From Heterotrichella gracilis (lineage: Eukaryota; Sar; Xanthophyceae; Tribonematales; Xanthonemataceae), in NCBI GenBank assembly GCA_032358255.1, contig JAULBX010029511.1, positions 1 through 21,606 on the forward strand: a stretch of DNA of 21,606 bases. The letters run 5' to 3'. A program made the translations under genes and the position numbers. The notes beneath the pieces are model-generated. The model had not been told where the DNA came from and did no database searches. It saw nothing but the letters and a program-made list of their open reading frames with translations. Shown here one piece after another: positions 1 to 9,285 of the stretch (the stretch's first letter is position 1; each line of letters starts with the position of its first letter).

Positions 1-22
1 GTTGGACGGGAGTTAGCCAGCG

Positions 23-3000
23 ATGTTGACGCACCTCGTCCGCACTGCCTCGGCGGCCTCTGCTGCCGCTGCGAGGTAAGGACTCTGCTGCATCGCACAG
101 CGTTCGTGCACTGACACTCCAGACGCCGTACAACCGTGCCTTTCCTCGTTCCCTGCTGCTTTGAGATGGCATGTAGACCGTCATGGCACACGATCGCGGT
201 TAGCCAGCACATCTGCCCACCATTGCTTTCAAGTCGATGCGAAAACGTGCTGCTGCGGGTTCCAACCCTGGTCTACCGGGTTCTGACCGATGCTTGGATG
301 CTTCAAGTGGCCCTTTCGTTGTCTTTGAACGTGGTGTTCGATGTTCGTATTCGTATCTGGGCGGTTGTCAAACACCCAGTGATTGTGCCCGACACCAACC
401 TGTGTCCAATCGGCACTTGTGCTCAATCCTACCCGCCGGGTATCACCCTCTCCCCCCCCCCAAGTACGAAGACTGTCGCCCACTTGGAGCTTCAACCTCA
501 CTGTTGCAAACCCAAAAACCCACTGCAAAATAGTCCCCTCTCCTCCCTCTGATGTCCACACGGCTACCACCACCACCACCACCCACCACCCACCCTCCCA
601 CCGCCACCACCCACCTGCATAGAGCTGTCACCCTGATTCTCCCTTCCCTTTCCCTTTCCCTCTCCTTTCCTTTCCACCTCCACTCACCACCTCCCACAGC
701 CACCTCCTGTAACCCACCCCCCACTCCCACCACCACCTCCCACCACCACCTCCTGGAACCCACCCCCCACTCCTCACCCCCCACCCGCAGGGCTGTGGCC
801 CCCGCCCTCCAGCAGCGCGCCATGGCCATGTGGTCGGTGGAGCGCGAGAAGGGGCACACTTACAAGGACCCCGACGCCATCATCGACGATGCAGCCATCA
901 CTGCGCACCTGGCCAGCACCCAGGCTGCGGCCAAGGACGTGCAAGCAGTGAAGGACATACTGGCGGCAGCCAAGGAGCGGTCGTTCCTGACGGACTACAA
1001 CCCTTGTGAGTGCCCTATGCGACATTGACAAAACCCTTGGGCATGGCCTCAAAAAACCCGGACAAAGCCCTCTAGCCATCACCCAGGGCAGCACGCTATC
1101 CGAGTCCATTTGGGAACCCTTGGCTAGGGTTTCCCTACACCAGTCTCCACCCACTGGCTCTGTACCATCACATTTACTGCCTCGCCTCTCCCCCACCCCT
1201 TTTGCCCCCACTCATACACCCCCACCCCCCACCCCTTGCAGCCAAGTCCGAGTACGTCCAGGGCCTCACCCCCCAGGAGTGCGCCACCCTGCTCAACATC
1301 GACGCGTATGATGTTCCCCTGATGGACCTCGTCTATGAGACCGCCTTTGCCATCAAGGAGCGCATCTACGGCAACCGGATCGTGCTGTTTGCCCCTCTGT
1401 ACATCGCCAATTACTGCGTCAACAACTGCAAGTACTGCGCCTTCAGAGCACCCAACAAGAAGATAGAGGTAGGTGTTGAGGCAAGGGTTCTTTTGTCGAT
1501 AACCTGGATAAAACCTGAGTGAACAATTGCGAGTACTGTGCCTTGCGGCACCTTGCCTTCAGGGCGCCCAACAAAAAGGTAGAGGTGGGTGGAGGGTTGG
1601 AGCAGTATCTGCCCTGAAGACCTGGGAATTGAGATTTTGCGGTTTAAAACCTGACCCTGAAAATAATTAGTGATCACTGCAACAAGTGCTGCGCCTTCAC
1701 GGCTGTCAACAAGAAGGTAGAGAATTTGCAGGATTAGGTTGCCACATCCCTGTCAACCCTAGCCTTCCTTCAAAACCCCTGACCGCCGCCCTCCCCCCCT
1801 TGCAGCGCAGCATCCTGTCTGATGACGACATCCGCTCAGAGGTTGCAGCGCTTGAGCGGCAGGGCCACAGGCGACTGCTGGTGCTCACTGGGGAGCACCC
1901 AAAGTACAGCTTTGACCAGTTCCTAAAGGTAAGCGCTTGCTAAGCTATGTGCATTAAAACCACACAGCACTGTCGGGAAAATCCCAGGGTTTGTTTTGTG
2001 TATTGTGTTGGTTAGTTCCGCGGCGCGTGCTCATGCTACCTCCAAGCTGTAGTTGGCCAGCAACTGTTGCCGCAGACCCTACTGAAACCCTACGCGCCCG
2101 CTACCCCCCAGGTCATCGACTTGATTGGCTCCCCCAGCACCGACCCCTGCAGCAACATTACCCTGCTGCCAAACCCTACAAAACCCTACTGAAACCCTAC
2201 CCGCCCACCCCCGCAGGCCATTGAGGCGATTGGCTCCACCCGCACCGACCCCTGCGGCAACATCACCCTACTGCAAACCCTACAACAATCCCTGCCCCAA
2301 ACCCAAACCCTACTGAAACCCTACCCGCCCACCCCCCGCAGGCAATCGAGGTGATTGGCTCCACCCGCACCGACCCCTGCGGCAACATCCGGCGCATCAA
2401 TGTGGAGATCCCCTCGCTGTCGGTGTCTGACATGAAGCGCCTCAAGGCAACCGACCGGATAGGCACCTTCACGCTCTTCCAGGAGACGTACCACAGGTGG
2501 GTGGGTGGGCGGGGAATCACCCTAGTTTAGGGTTTAGGGTTGGAATGGGGGACCTTCATCCGCTTCCAGGTGATGCACCACAGCTTGGGTGCGGTGACGG
2601 ATGGCATACTATGCCAGGCACAGTGCTTTCAAACCCAAAGGTAAGCCCCAGAGCATATCCTAAAACCCTAAACCAAACCCTACCCGCAGGCCCACCTTCA
2701 AGGAGATGCACATTTCTGGCCCCAAGAGCGACTACAACTGGCGCCTGCTCACGCACGACCGGGCCATGCGGGGGGGCATAGATGACGTGGGCATAGGCAC
2801 GCTGTTTGGCCTGTACGACTACAGATATGAGGTGGGTGGCCGGGGATTACTGTAGGGTGTAGGGTGGTGTGCGTGGGGTGTCACCCTTAGTGTGGTTGAC
2901 TTGTTGTTGGGTGCTCCCTGTAGGGTTTCCTGTCACCTAAAAAGAACTCAAAAACCTACCTCCAACCCTTAACCTGAGCCATAACCCCCAGATGATGGCC

Positions 3001-4746
3001 GCACCCTCCCACGCCAACCACGTGGAGCGGGAGGTCACCCAAACCCTAGACCCTACCCCAAAACCCTAATCTTAACCCCAAAACCCCAACCCTGCAGGTG
3101 ATGGCCATGCTGTCGCACGCCGAGCACCTGGAGCGGGAGTACGGGGCAGGGCCCCACACGGTCAGCGTTCCCCGCATGCGCAAAGCGGAGGGGTCGGATT
3201 TATCCAAGGACCCTCCCTACCCCGTGGACGACGCAAATTTCAAGAAATTGGTGGCCATCATCCGCATCGCGGTGCCCTACACGGGGATGATCCTCTCGAC
3301 CAGGTGGGCAACAGGAGTGCTCAATCAATCAATCAATAAACCCATGAGCTTTATTTGTCCTAACCATCCCTTTGCATTGGCCAACCGAAGGGTCAGGGTT
3401 TACAGTTCAATGTTGGTGCCTGATGTGTTGCAGGGTTTAGGTTTGCTGCTTGCTGTGGCGCAACCCCACTGGCCACTTGATACCCCCCTACCCAGCACCC
3501 AGCACCCACCGCCAACCACCCACAATTACACCCCTTTCCTGCAGGGAGTCCCCCGAGATGCGACGCGAGCTGCTCAAGGTGGGCATGTCTCAAATGTCTG
3601 CTGGCTCCCGCACAGATGTGGGCGCCTACCACCGGGACCCCTCCGATGTCACCGAACAAAACCTGGGGGAGCTGTCAGGCCAGTTCAGCCTGCTTGACCA
3701 CCGCACCACAAGGGAGGTTGTGGTGGATCTGATGGAGGGGGGGTATGTGCCCTCCTGGTGCACCGCCTGCTACAGGAAAGGTGGGTGGCATGGGAGAGGG
3801 GTGGGTGGTGGTGGGTGTGCTGGGTTGGGGGAAGGGGGGTGGGGGGGAATAGGAATCGCGGTGGGGGGTCAATTCAGTCTGGGCTGGATTATCGGAACAC
3901 TGGGGAGGTGATGGATCATAATCATCATAATCATTTCTTGCAGGAGAGCGAAACCGTTGAAGCCATGCTCACTTTATGTAACCTAAGTTAAAAGTAATGG
4001 GCTATGATTGGCTCACCCAACCCCTGTTTATTCTGACTGCCTCCTCCCCGTTGATCTAGGTCGCACAGGGGAGCATTTTATGAAGATCGCCAAGGCGGGG
4101 AATATCCACAACTTCTGCCACCCAAACTCCCTGCTCACGCTACAGGTACGCTGCAAAACTCTTCGCCATTTACCCTAGACAAGCCCATGCAGCTCATTCT
4201 TTGCTCTGCGGGTTGGCTGGGCAGGAAGAAACACTAAAACCTTGAAACGCCCCCTCTTTGCAACATGATCATTGTAACCTCCTTTCTGCATTCATGCCCC
4301 GTTCACGAGTCGCAAACCCCCCTCATTTACCCACACTGGGGCACCCTTGCCCTGCATGCTCTTGCCACTAAATTCCCCCACATGTGCCCATCACTGCCAG
4401 TACCCCTTTGCCAATGCATGGATCAGTGATGCTCCTGTGCCTTGCAGCATACCCACATTTCCCCTCCCCTCCTGCATGAGTACCTGAATGACTACGGTAC
4501 CCCCGCTGAAATTGCGCTGGGCCAAAAAAGGGGGTTTGTGTCCCACACATGCGCCACAAAATTACTCACATTTGCCCTCCCCATTCTCAGGAGTACCTGA
4601 ACGACTACGGCACCCCCGCCGAGGTGGCGCTGGGCCAAAAGGTGATTGAGCGCGAGATGGGGGTGGGGATCTCGGAGAGCGCACAGCGGCTGCTCAAAAG
4701 GAAGCTGGCTGCAGTGAACAAGGGGGAGCACGACGTGTACCTGTGA
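23..4746 (+). CDS. hydG: [FeFe]-hydrogenase maturase HydG (radical SAM tyrosine lyase), 10 exons
   Basis: Exons: 23-75, 791-1005, 1242-1468, 1806-1928, 2342-2496, 2690-2831, 3098-3303, 3545-3780, 4060-4145, 4591-4746; joined length 1599 nt, 532 residues plus stop, all GT..AG with matching phases. HydG cleaves tyrosine to p-cresol and dehydroglycine and makes the CO and cyanide carried on an Fe-cysteine synthon for the hydrogenase H-cluster. The radical SAM CX3CX2C motif is seen at C148, C152, C155 (CVNNCKYC). The C-terminal CX2CX22C motif that holds the auxiliary cluster is C446, C449, C472, exactly spaced across the exon 8/9 junction. Other family-typical stretches are LTGEHPKY, RRINVEIPSLSVSDM, LFGLYDYRYE, GMSQMSAGSRTDVGAYH and the end GEHDVYL. 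The first about 30 residues are rich in Ala, Ser and Arg, fitting an organelle transit peptide (plastid in Chlamydomonas). Exon 1 is the least certain part, resting on its ATG, perfect donor and phase. Introns 3, 4, 5, 6 and 9 hold decayed copies of exon edges. Confidence 0.95.
556..790 (+). repeat. CCA-rich low-complexity 3' part of hydG intron 1
   Basis: A (CCA/CCACC)n-rich stretch ends at the acceptor of hydG exon 2. Within it a block of about 50 nt is tandemly duplicated: CACCTCCTGTAACCCACCC near 702 recurs as CACCTCCTGGAACCCACCC near 748. It is a long pyrimidine/C-rich tract before the splice site. The open frames through it are composition artefacts. Confidence 0.6.
1521..1592 (+). repeat. 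Decayed copy A of hydG exon 3 3' end (radical SAM cysteine region)
   Basis: Lies in hydG intron 3. It matches the end of exon 3 (about 1414-1474), including the donor: AACAATTGCGAGTACTGTGCC against AACAACTGCAAGTACTGCGCC, with the donor kept as GAG|GTGGGT. It would read VNNCEYC...APNKKVE but carries an inserted stretch (LRHLA) and an in-frame TGA directly before it. Confidence 0.85.
1672..1724 (+). repeat. Decayed copy B of hydG exon 3 3' end
   Basis: Second copy in the same intron, more diverged: it would read DHCNKCCAFTAVNKKVEN against the exon's CVNNCKYCAFRAPNKKIE. The donor is destroyed (GAG followed by AATTTG). With copy A and the exon itself this makes a triplication of about 100-150 nt period. 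Confidence 0.8.
2109..2170 (+). repeat. Decayed copy A of hydG exon 5 5' end with acceptor
   Basis: In hydG intron 4. CAG|GTCATCGACTTGATTGG followed by CACCGACCCCTGC matches the real exon start CAG|GCAATCGAGGTGATTGG at 2339 onward. Similarity stops after about 50 nt of exon sequence and C-rich intron sequence follows. The acceptor AG is intact, but there is no usable donor. Confidence 0.85.
2214..2280 (+). repeat. Copy B of hydG exon 5 5' end with acceptor
   Basis: Closer copy, 125 nt upstream of the real exon start. CAG|GCCATTGAGGCGATTGG then the same CACCCGCACCGACCCCTGC. The upstream intron part (ACTGAAACCCTACCCGCCCA) is copied too. Splicing to this acceptor and reading through would meet a TGA just inside the real exon 5 region, so it should not give HydG. 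Confidence 0.85.
2526..2542 (+). repeat. Interstitial telomere-like TTTAGGG dimer in hydG intron 5
   Basis: TTTAGGGTTTAGGG just inside the donor of intron 5. The same intron ends with CCTAAAACCCTAAACC just before its acceptor (2660-2689), giving inverted telomere-like motifs at the two ends. Confidence 0.8.
2545..2592 (+). repeat. Decayed copy of hydG exon 5 3' end
   Basis: In hydG intron 5, about 80 nt downstream of the exon. ACCTTCATCCGCTTCCAG...CACCACAG resembles ACCTTCACGCTCTTCCAG...TACCACAG at the exon end. The donor GTGGGT has changed to CTTGGG. Confidence 0.7.
2989..3033 (+). repeat. Decayed copy of hydG exon 7 5' end with acceptor
   Basis: In hydG intron 6, about 106 nt upstream of the real exon. 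CAGATGATGGCCGC then CACGCCAACCACGTGGAGCG matches GTGATGGCCATG then CACGCCGAGCACCTGGAGCG at 3098 onward. The exon's KxEREY stretch is lost after GAGCGGGAG. Confidence 0.85.
4454..4527 (+). repeat. Copy of hydG intron 9/exon 10 junction
   Basis: Exactly 113 nt upstream of the real junction (4567-4640), without indels over the aligned part, and including the preceding intron tract. GAGTACCTGAATGACTACGG against GAGTACCTGAACGACTACGG. The acceptor has been lost in the copy (TCAG is CATG there), which would silence it as a splice site. Confidence 0.9.
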
Positions 4747-6082
4747 ATGGGAGGGGAGCAGGGGAGGTTGGTTTTCGAAAGGGGAGGAGGCGGTATTGGG
4801 TGGGGCTGGGTGAAGGGGTGGGTGGGGGTTGGAAGGCGAATGGATGGGTGGGTGTGGGGGAGTGAAAGGTCAGCCAAACTGCAGTTGTCCCTGGGGTTGG
4901 TGGCTGGGCACCCCAGATTCGATTTTTTGACTTGTAGCACAGAGTAATGGGAGGGTTTTTCTAGGGTGGGAAGGTACCCACTTTTTAATAAGAGCGTGTG
5001 GCAAGAAGGGTAGAAGCGCTGGTTGCTGTTTTTAGCGCCCTAGTGGCGGGGGCTCGTTTTTGAATGGTTAGAGATGGGACTGATTTTCGTTCACTGCACC
5101 ACCGGTTGGCATTTCCAGTGCGGATGCCAATTCAGCACGTTACAGCTGTGTCAGCAAGCACCCTCTGGCACCCCTGCTTGTGGCATGTGACGCCATCCAC
5201 CCCCGATCCAGAGGGTAGTGTCACACAATCAAGCGGGGACCAGGGGGGTGCGGAGCTGTGCCAGTTTGTGATACGTGCCATGTTTCAATGCACTTTCAAT
5301 GTATGAATCAAGCTCTTTTACCGTATGAAGCCCGCGGCGCGCGATCAGCGATCGGAACCAGGGTCAAACCTTTCGAAGCGCGATTAGCTCGCCGCGGGTC
5401 TGGGTTCTGAGTGCCTTTAACGCATGAAGCCCACGACGCGCAGCCCCACACACACATACCCCTGCATGCGCGCACCTTAAGAGTGCCTGTCAAGTGTTTC
5501 AACACCTGGACAAGTCTAGTCTAGCATAGTTATTCTGCAAGCTTGTTCAACAGTCAACAGCCCTTGTGTAGGGTTTATAGTTTCTCCTACTTTTTGCCCT
5601 TATAACAGTTGACATCCCCTCGTCTTAGACTAGGGCATAGGGTTTTCTTTGAATTTGCCCTCTTCATTCCCAGGCCTGGGCGTTCGTAGTGTCAAATGAA
5701 ACAATCCAGTACCTTTGCCCATCGAGGTTGCCTAGTTTACATTAGAATTCTGGGGGATGTCCCAAGGAGTACGCCTTCAAGGATACTGCTATGCCACTGT
5801 GCAGATTTTGAAACGCAAGATTGATTGCATGCCAGGGGTGTTGCTGTCATGCACTCAACATTGGGAGCTGAGATCCATGTGAAGGTTAGAAAGCTAGATA
5901 GCCTTCAGCTTCAACAGTCCTGCGGCAGGCTGCCTGCGAACGGAACTCTTGACAATAGACGTCTACAGCAGCAATGTCACATGAAGTTTATGTTTCCCCC
6001 TGTGCTTTTGGCCCTTCCACACGACGGGCATGCCTATGCCCCCCTGCAAGCTGCAGGTACAACCCAATTCAGCCCTGTGGAA
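4747..6082. other. hydG 3' flank and unassigned sequence
   Basis: The G-rich 3' flank of hydG (4747-4880) probably holds its 3' UTR. I see no convincing gene in the rest. Open frames on both strands are short and lack recognisable motifs or splice-linked partners. Contains the structured direct repeat at 5314-5443. Confidence 0.5.
5314..5443. repeat. Direct repeat pair enclosing an inverted repeat
   Basis: An approximately 30-nt motif, TTACCGTATGAAGCCCGCGG at 5318, recurs imperfectly at 5416 as TTAACGCATGAAGCCCACGA, 98 nt apart. Between them lies a perfect 9-bp inverted repeat, CCCGCGGCG (5331-5339) and CGCCGCGGG (5390-5398). Not recognised as a tRNA or a known element. Confidence 0.55.
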
Positions 6083-6856
6083 CTATACCCCATTTGAAAA
6101 TAGTCTGCCGTCACGGTGGCAGCTGCATCGCGCGGCGCCATTTACTATAATAAAAATTACCCCCTCAGGCCTATCTTTGACCAGCCGTTCTGGCTGGTGT
6201 GGTGCCCTGGTGCGAGCCAGTGGCCCCATAACTACGCCTCTGTGCATTCCGTTTCTTTCTTCTTCTTTCTTTCTTTGATCACCATTCTGTGTATGCCATT
6301 GAAGAGACTCAGTCTCCACTTTGTCTACCCCAGGCTGGCAGCAGAGTGCATTATGACGTTCACCGTTGGTGACCATTGTGGCGCCGAGTAAATTGCCAGC
6401 TAGCTTCAAGTTCATGGTGCGCAGTCTAGACAGCTGTGTCCCCCAGGTATAAATCTGCCTAAAGGTTGGCAACCTATTTGCAATGCGCGTTCCTTTCCGA
6501 AATGTTTTTACAAATTCCTCATAGCGGCACCAGCTGCAGGCTGTGAGTCTGCATGGCACCAAGCACTCACCACTGCCTGATGGTGATTGTAACAGCCAGA
6601 TGCACGATGCGCACCGCAGCATCAGGACCCTCATTGCCAGGGGTTTCATGTAGTACATGGGGCTGCCACCATGCACCGCCAGCAATGATTGCTGCACTGC
6701 AGTTGCAGCCTGAAGGCCCCACCACACTAGTTGCAACAGTAGTCCGTCCGACTCACACTGTGCAATGGCGGTGGCCAATGCTTGTGGATGCATTGAATGT
6801 GCACAGAATTTCTCCAAAAATTGCATTGCATGTGCACAGAGGGCCCGGGCCACCAT
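6083..6856 (-). CDS. Unrecognised long open frame, 257 codons from first ATG
   Basis: An uninterrupted minus-strand frame extends from about 7012 to the stop at 6083; the first ATG is at 6856. The protein is not recognised. It has a hydrophobic Trp/Leu-rich stretch (LLLQLVWWGLQAATAV) near residue 37 and CASCIW and CSWCRYEEF motifs in the middle. The second half is basic (EEFVKTFRKGTRIANRLPTF). A stop-free run of more than 300 codons at this base composition is unlikely by chance, so it may be a young gene, a single-exon orphan or part of a mobile element. No splice partner, homologous domain or terminal repeat was identified. It lies downstream of the FLU-like gene on the same strand. Confidence 0.3.
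   Translation of the reverse strand: MVARALCAHAMQFLEKFCAHSMHPQALATAIAQCESDGLLLQLVWWGLQAATAVQQSLLAVHGGSPMYYMKPLAMRVLMLRCASCIWLLQSPSGSGECLVPCRLTACSWCRYEEFVKTFRKGTRIANRLPTFRQIYTWGTQLSRLRTMNLKLAGNLLGATMVTNGERHNALCCQPGVDKVETESLQWHTQNGDQRKKEEERNGMHRGVVMGPLARTRAPHQPERLVKDRPEGVIFIIVNGAARCSCHRDGRLFSNGV
6250..6280 (+). repeat. TTTC-rich pyrimidine microsatellite
   Basis: TTCTTTCTTCTTCTTTCTTT tract. Simple sequence lying inside the unrecognised minus-strand frame, where it encodes a Lys/Glu run (RKKEEERN). Confidence 0.7.
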
Positions 6857-7113
6857 ATCTGATTCAGCAGCAATATTCTTTTCTTTTCTGAAACTCAGCT
6901 GTTCCGCGCAAGTGCGCACCGGAAGTTCCTTCCCCAAGCCGCCGGCTGGCCAATCCCCATACCGCCACTCGCCTCCCTCCGCACTGCCCTCTGCCCCGCA
7001 ACCCACCCACACAAAAGTATATCTTGCCTGCCCTCAAAAATGAAATTGTTTCTCATTCGTTGCTGGTCCAGAACCAGAAATAAAATACCCCAAATGCTTG
7101 GCTTGTCCGCCTG

Positions 7114-7169
7114 GGACGACATTGGGGATGGCTGCTGCCCTTGAATGGCGCGGATGCAGCAGTCCAAGA
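7114..7169 (-). repeat. Decayed copy of FLU-like last exon
   Basis: Lies about 222 nt beyond the real last exon (7322-7393). GACGACATTGGGGATGGCTG then GGCGCGGATGCAGCAGTC matches GACGACATTGAGGATGGCTG then GGCGCGGATGCAGCGGTC. On the coding strand an AG acceptor is present, but the copy is one base shorter right after it, so splicing here would shift the frame. Confidence 0.85.
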
Positions 7170-7321
7170 CTGCGACTTTGACAGGTATCAAACAGCAACC
7201 TTCTCCAAAGCTCCAGAAAAGCGGCGTGGGGACCTGCGAATCCAGTGGAGCGGCGTGTGGAGATTTGCCACTGCACAAGGCGTGCAATCGCCATGCAAAG
7301 CAGGGGCGTTGCAGCGTGGGA

Positions 7322-9285
7322 TTAGCAGTCCCATGTGGACGACATTGAGGATGGCTGCTCCTCTTGGATGGCGCGGATGCAGCGGTCATAGAACTGCACA
7401 GCCAAGGGAAGGAGGGGGTTAGCGGACTCGATCTGCAATTGGGCATTTGCAAATGTTACCAAGGATGATAATGCAGTGCATGGTTTGTGCCTAAGGTTCA
7501 ATTCCGTCCTGGCATTGCTTGTGCCATTTTTGAATGTGTTTTAACCTTCGGAATGAAATTTGCTTACTCACAGGGCGATTTATTTAAGGTCCAAATGGAC
7601 AGAACAGAGCAACAATAGTAACATGTGGTGCGCACGCATCGCACCTCGCCGGCTTTCTCCAGATCCCCCAGCTCCGCGTGCAAATCCCCAAGCTCCCCCA
7701 GCACATCCGCATCCCCGCTGCACTCCCCGAGCTCCAGGGAGAGAGCGATGCTGCGGTTCAGGGCAGCCAACGCACCCTGGGTGTCGCCAACCTGCAAAAT
7801 AAATAGATACATATTCAAATAAATGAATAATAAACAAATGGATAACTATGCCAGCACACCCTGTGTCGCCAACCTGCAACCCGCCCGAAGAGGGTTGGGT
7901 GGGAGTGAGCGTGGTAGCTCAAATGCAATGTCAAGGTATCCATTTATGTGGGCAACAATCAAGAAATGGAATTTTCTTTGTGGGGATTTGGTTGTGGCAC
8001 ATCCGCACTTGTTGTACTGCATCCCAAAACGCTACACAACATGCCCCACACATCGTTCCCCAATCCCCCCCCCACCTGTCGCTTGGCTTTTGCCTGCACC
8101 CTTGCCACCGCCCTCAGCGCCCTGATATCCATCATCTCCCCTGCAAGCTGCTCCCCATGGCCTATGATCTCAAGGGCTCGACTGCCATCCCCTGCCTGAA
8201 CAGCCACCTTGCTCTCACTGCGCCAGGGGAAGATTGGTATTGCATGACTCATGTAGCATGAGAAATAATTTTGATAAAATATTGCACCACAATAGTTATA
8301 CTGCGCCCAGATCCACACTACCAGTTATAAATCCTGCAGCCCTCCCAAAAGCTGTGCGCAACCATGCGCCGTGCGTACGCCAGTAGCCCTTCAACCCAAA
8401 ACCCTCCCCAAAACCCTACGCCCTGCACTGGAACCCTACCGTATGCTCTGCGCCAGCCTGCGCCTGGCCTGCGCCAGGGAGTAGCCCTCAGAACCAAAAC
8501 CCTCCACAGGGTGTGCGGCCGCGGGGGCGCCCAGCGCACTCTCCAGAGCCTCCCGGTATGCCCTGGCAGACTCCTGCTCGCTATCCACCGAGCATACCAG
8601 CGTCTGCGGGAGGGTTTGCGGGGCGAGTTAGGGTTTTTGGGGTTTGGTGGGGTGTTCAGATGCAATGTGGCACATGCCATCGAGTCAAGGCCGTGTCATC
8701 GCAGCATATACAGATGACACGGTCTGAATACATGCCTTCATGAATTTTTTCACCATTTCACAAGAAAGCAAGTCCTCTCCTGCCCCATCCCTTCCTGCGC
8801 TGACTCAGTTTCCACATTTCCACAATTTTGTACCAGCCCCTTCCCTTTTCCCCTCCCCTCCTGCGTGTGCGTACCTCCTCCGGTTCCATCCTCACCCGCA
8901 GCTGTGCGTTGATCACCCGCAGCTGGCTGTTCAGGCTCTCGAGTTCCACCCGCCGCCTGCGGGCCAAGGCACCGCCCACCACCGCACCAACCAGCGCCAC
9001 GCCCTGCGCAGGGTTGCAATCAGGGTTACAGCACGTGGCATCACCCATCATCCTTCGTGCTAGTGAGGAAGTGCATAGTGTCTGGCTTGCGAGAGCTAAT
9101 GCCTAGGGATGTAGGGTTTTGGTCTAGGGTTTGGTAAGGGTGTCGTGGATCCCCACCTGCAAGAGCATCACTGCTGCCATGCCATGGTGCCAACCTAACT
9201 TGGGTGGTAGTACTGGGGGCGAGGAAGGGACGGCAATCGTGGTGGTGGGTGTGGAGGTGCGTGCTGCGGAGATCTGGGGGTGCAT
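7322..9285 (-). CDS. FLU: FLU/FLP-like regulator of chlorophyll synthesis (membrane anchor plus TPR)
   Basis: Exons in coding order: about 9285-9157 (tentative N-terminus), 9003-8875, 8603-8440, 8217-8076, 7791-7645, 7393-7322; the last five total 654 nt with correct phases. FLU in Arabidopsis and FLP in Chlamydomonas hold back 5-aminolevulinate formation by binding glutamyl-tRNA reductase through C-terminal TPRs while anchored in plastid membranes. Here the hydrophobic anchor GVALVGAVVGGALARRRR is followed by a coiled-coil-like ELESLNSQLRVINAQLR. A linker with REALESALG, TPR-like helices (AGDGSRALEII..., GDTQGALAALNRSIALSLEL) and the diagnostic GELGDLHAELGDLEKAGEFY then lead to a short tail ending in STWDC. 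The linker and TPR region appear shorter than in the plant protein. Start unresolved: the frame stays open to 9495, and ATG 9285 gives an S/T/A/P-rich transit-like leader, but an upstream exon is possible. Confidence 0.85.
7852..7880 (-). repeat. Decayed copy of FLU-like TPR exon 5' end
   Basis: On the coding strand TTGCAG|GTTGGCGACACAGG copies the acceptor and start of the exon at 7791 (TTGCAG|GTTGGCGACACCCAGG), about 70 nt upstream in the intron. The acceptor is intact. Similarity fades after about 25 nt. Confidence 0.75.
8691..8722. repeat. Inverted repeat in FLU-like intron
   Basis: CCGTGTCATC (8691-8700) and GATGACACGG (8713-8722) form a perfect 10-bp stem with a 12-nt loop inside the intron between exons 9003-8875 and 8603-8440. 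Confidence 0.7.

Noticed and set aside
443-859. 138-codon minus-strand frame over hydG intron 1 and exon 2
   Set aside because: It is the complement of a CCA-rich tract and a known coding exon, with a low-complexity Gly/Val/Trp product and no motif.
1521-1724. Additional coding exons of hydG
   Set aside because: The exon 3 to exon 4 join at 1468/1806 gives a continuous family-typical protein; the copies contain a stop, an insertion or lost splice sites.
2526-2542. TTTAGGG repeats as a true telomere end
   Set aside because: Only two units here, and similar motifs are scattered through introns on both strands between intact genes, so the window is not chromosome-terminal.
3321-3338. AATC tandem repeats as a CRISPR or regulatory array
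   Set aside because: Simple microsatellite in hydG intron 7, and this is a eukaryotic genome.
3781-4059. Exon-edge copy in hydG intron 8
   Set aside because: Searched by eye for exon 8 end or exon 9 start; only a weak resemblance near 3942-3970, not enough to claim.
5345-5420. tRNA-like segment with a loosely TPsiC-like GGGTTCTGAG
   Set aside because: No cloverleaf could be drawn, and the A-box and B-box do not fit.
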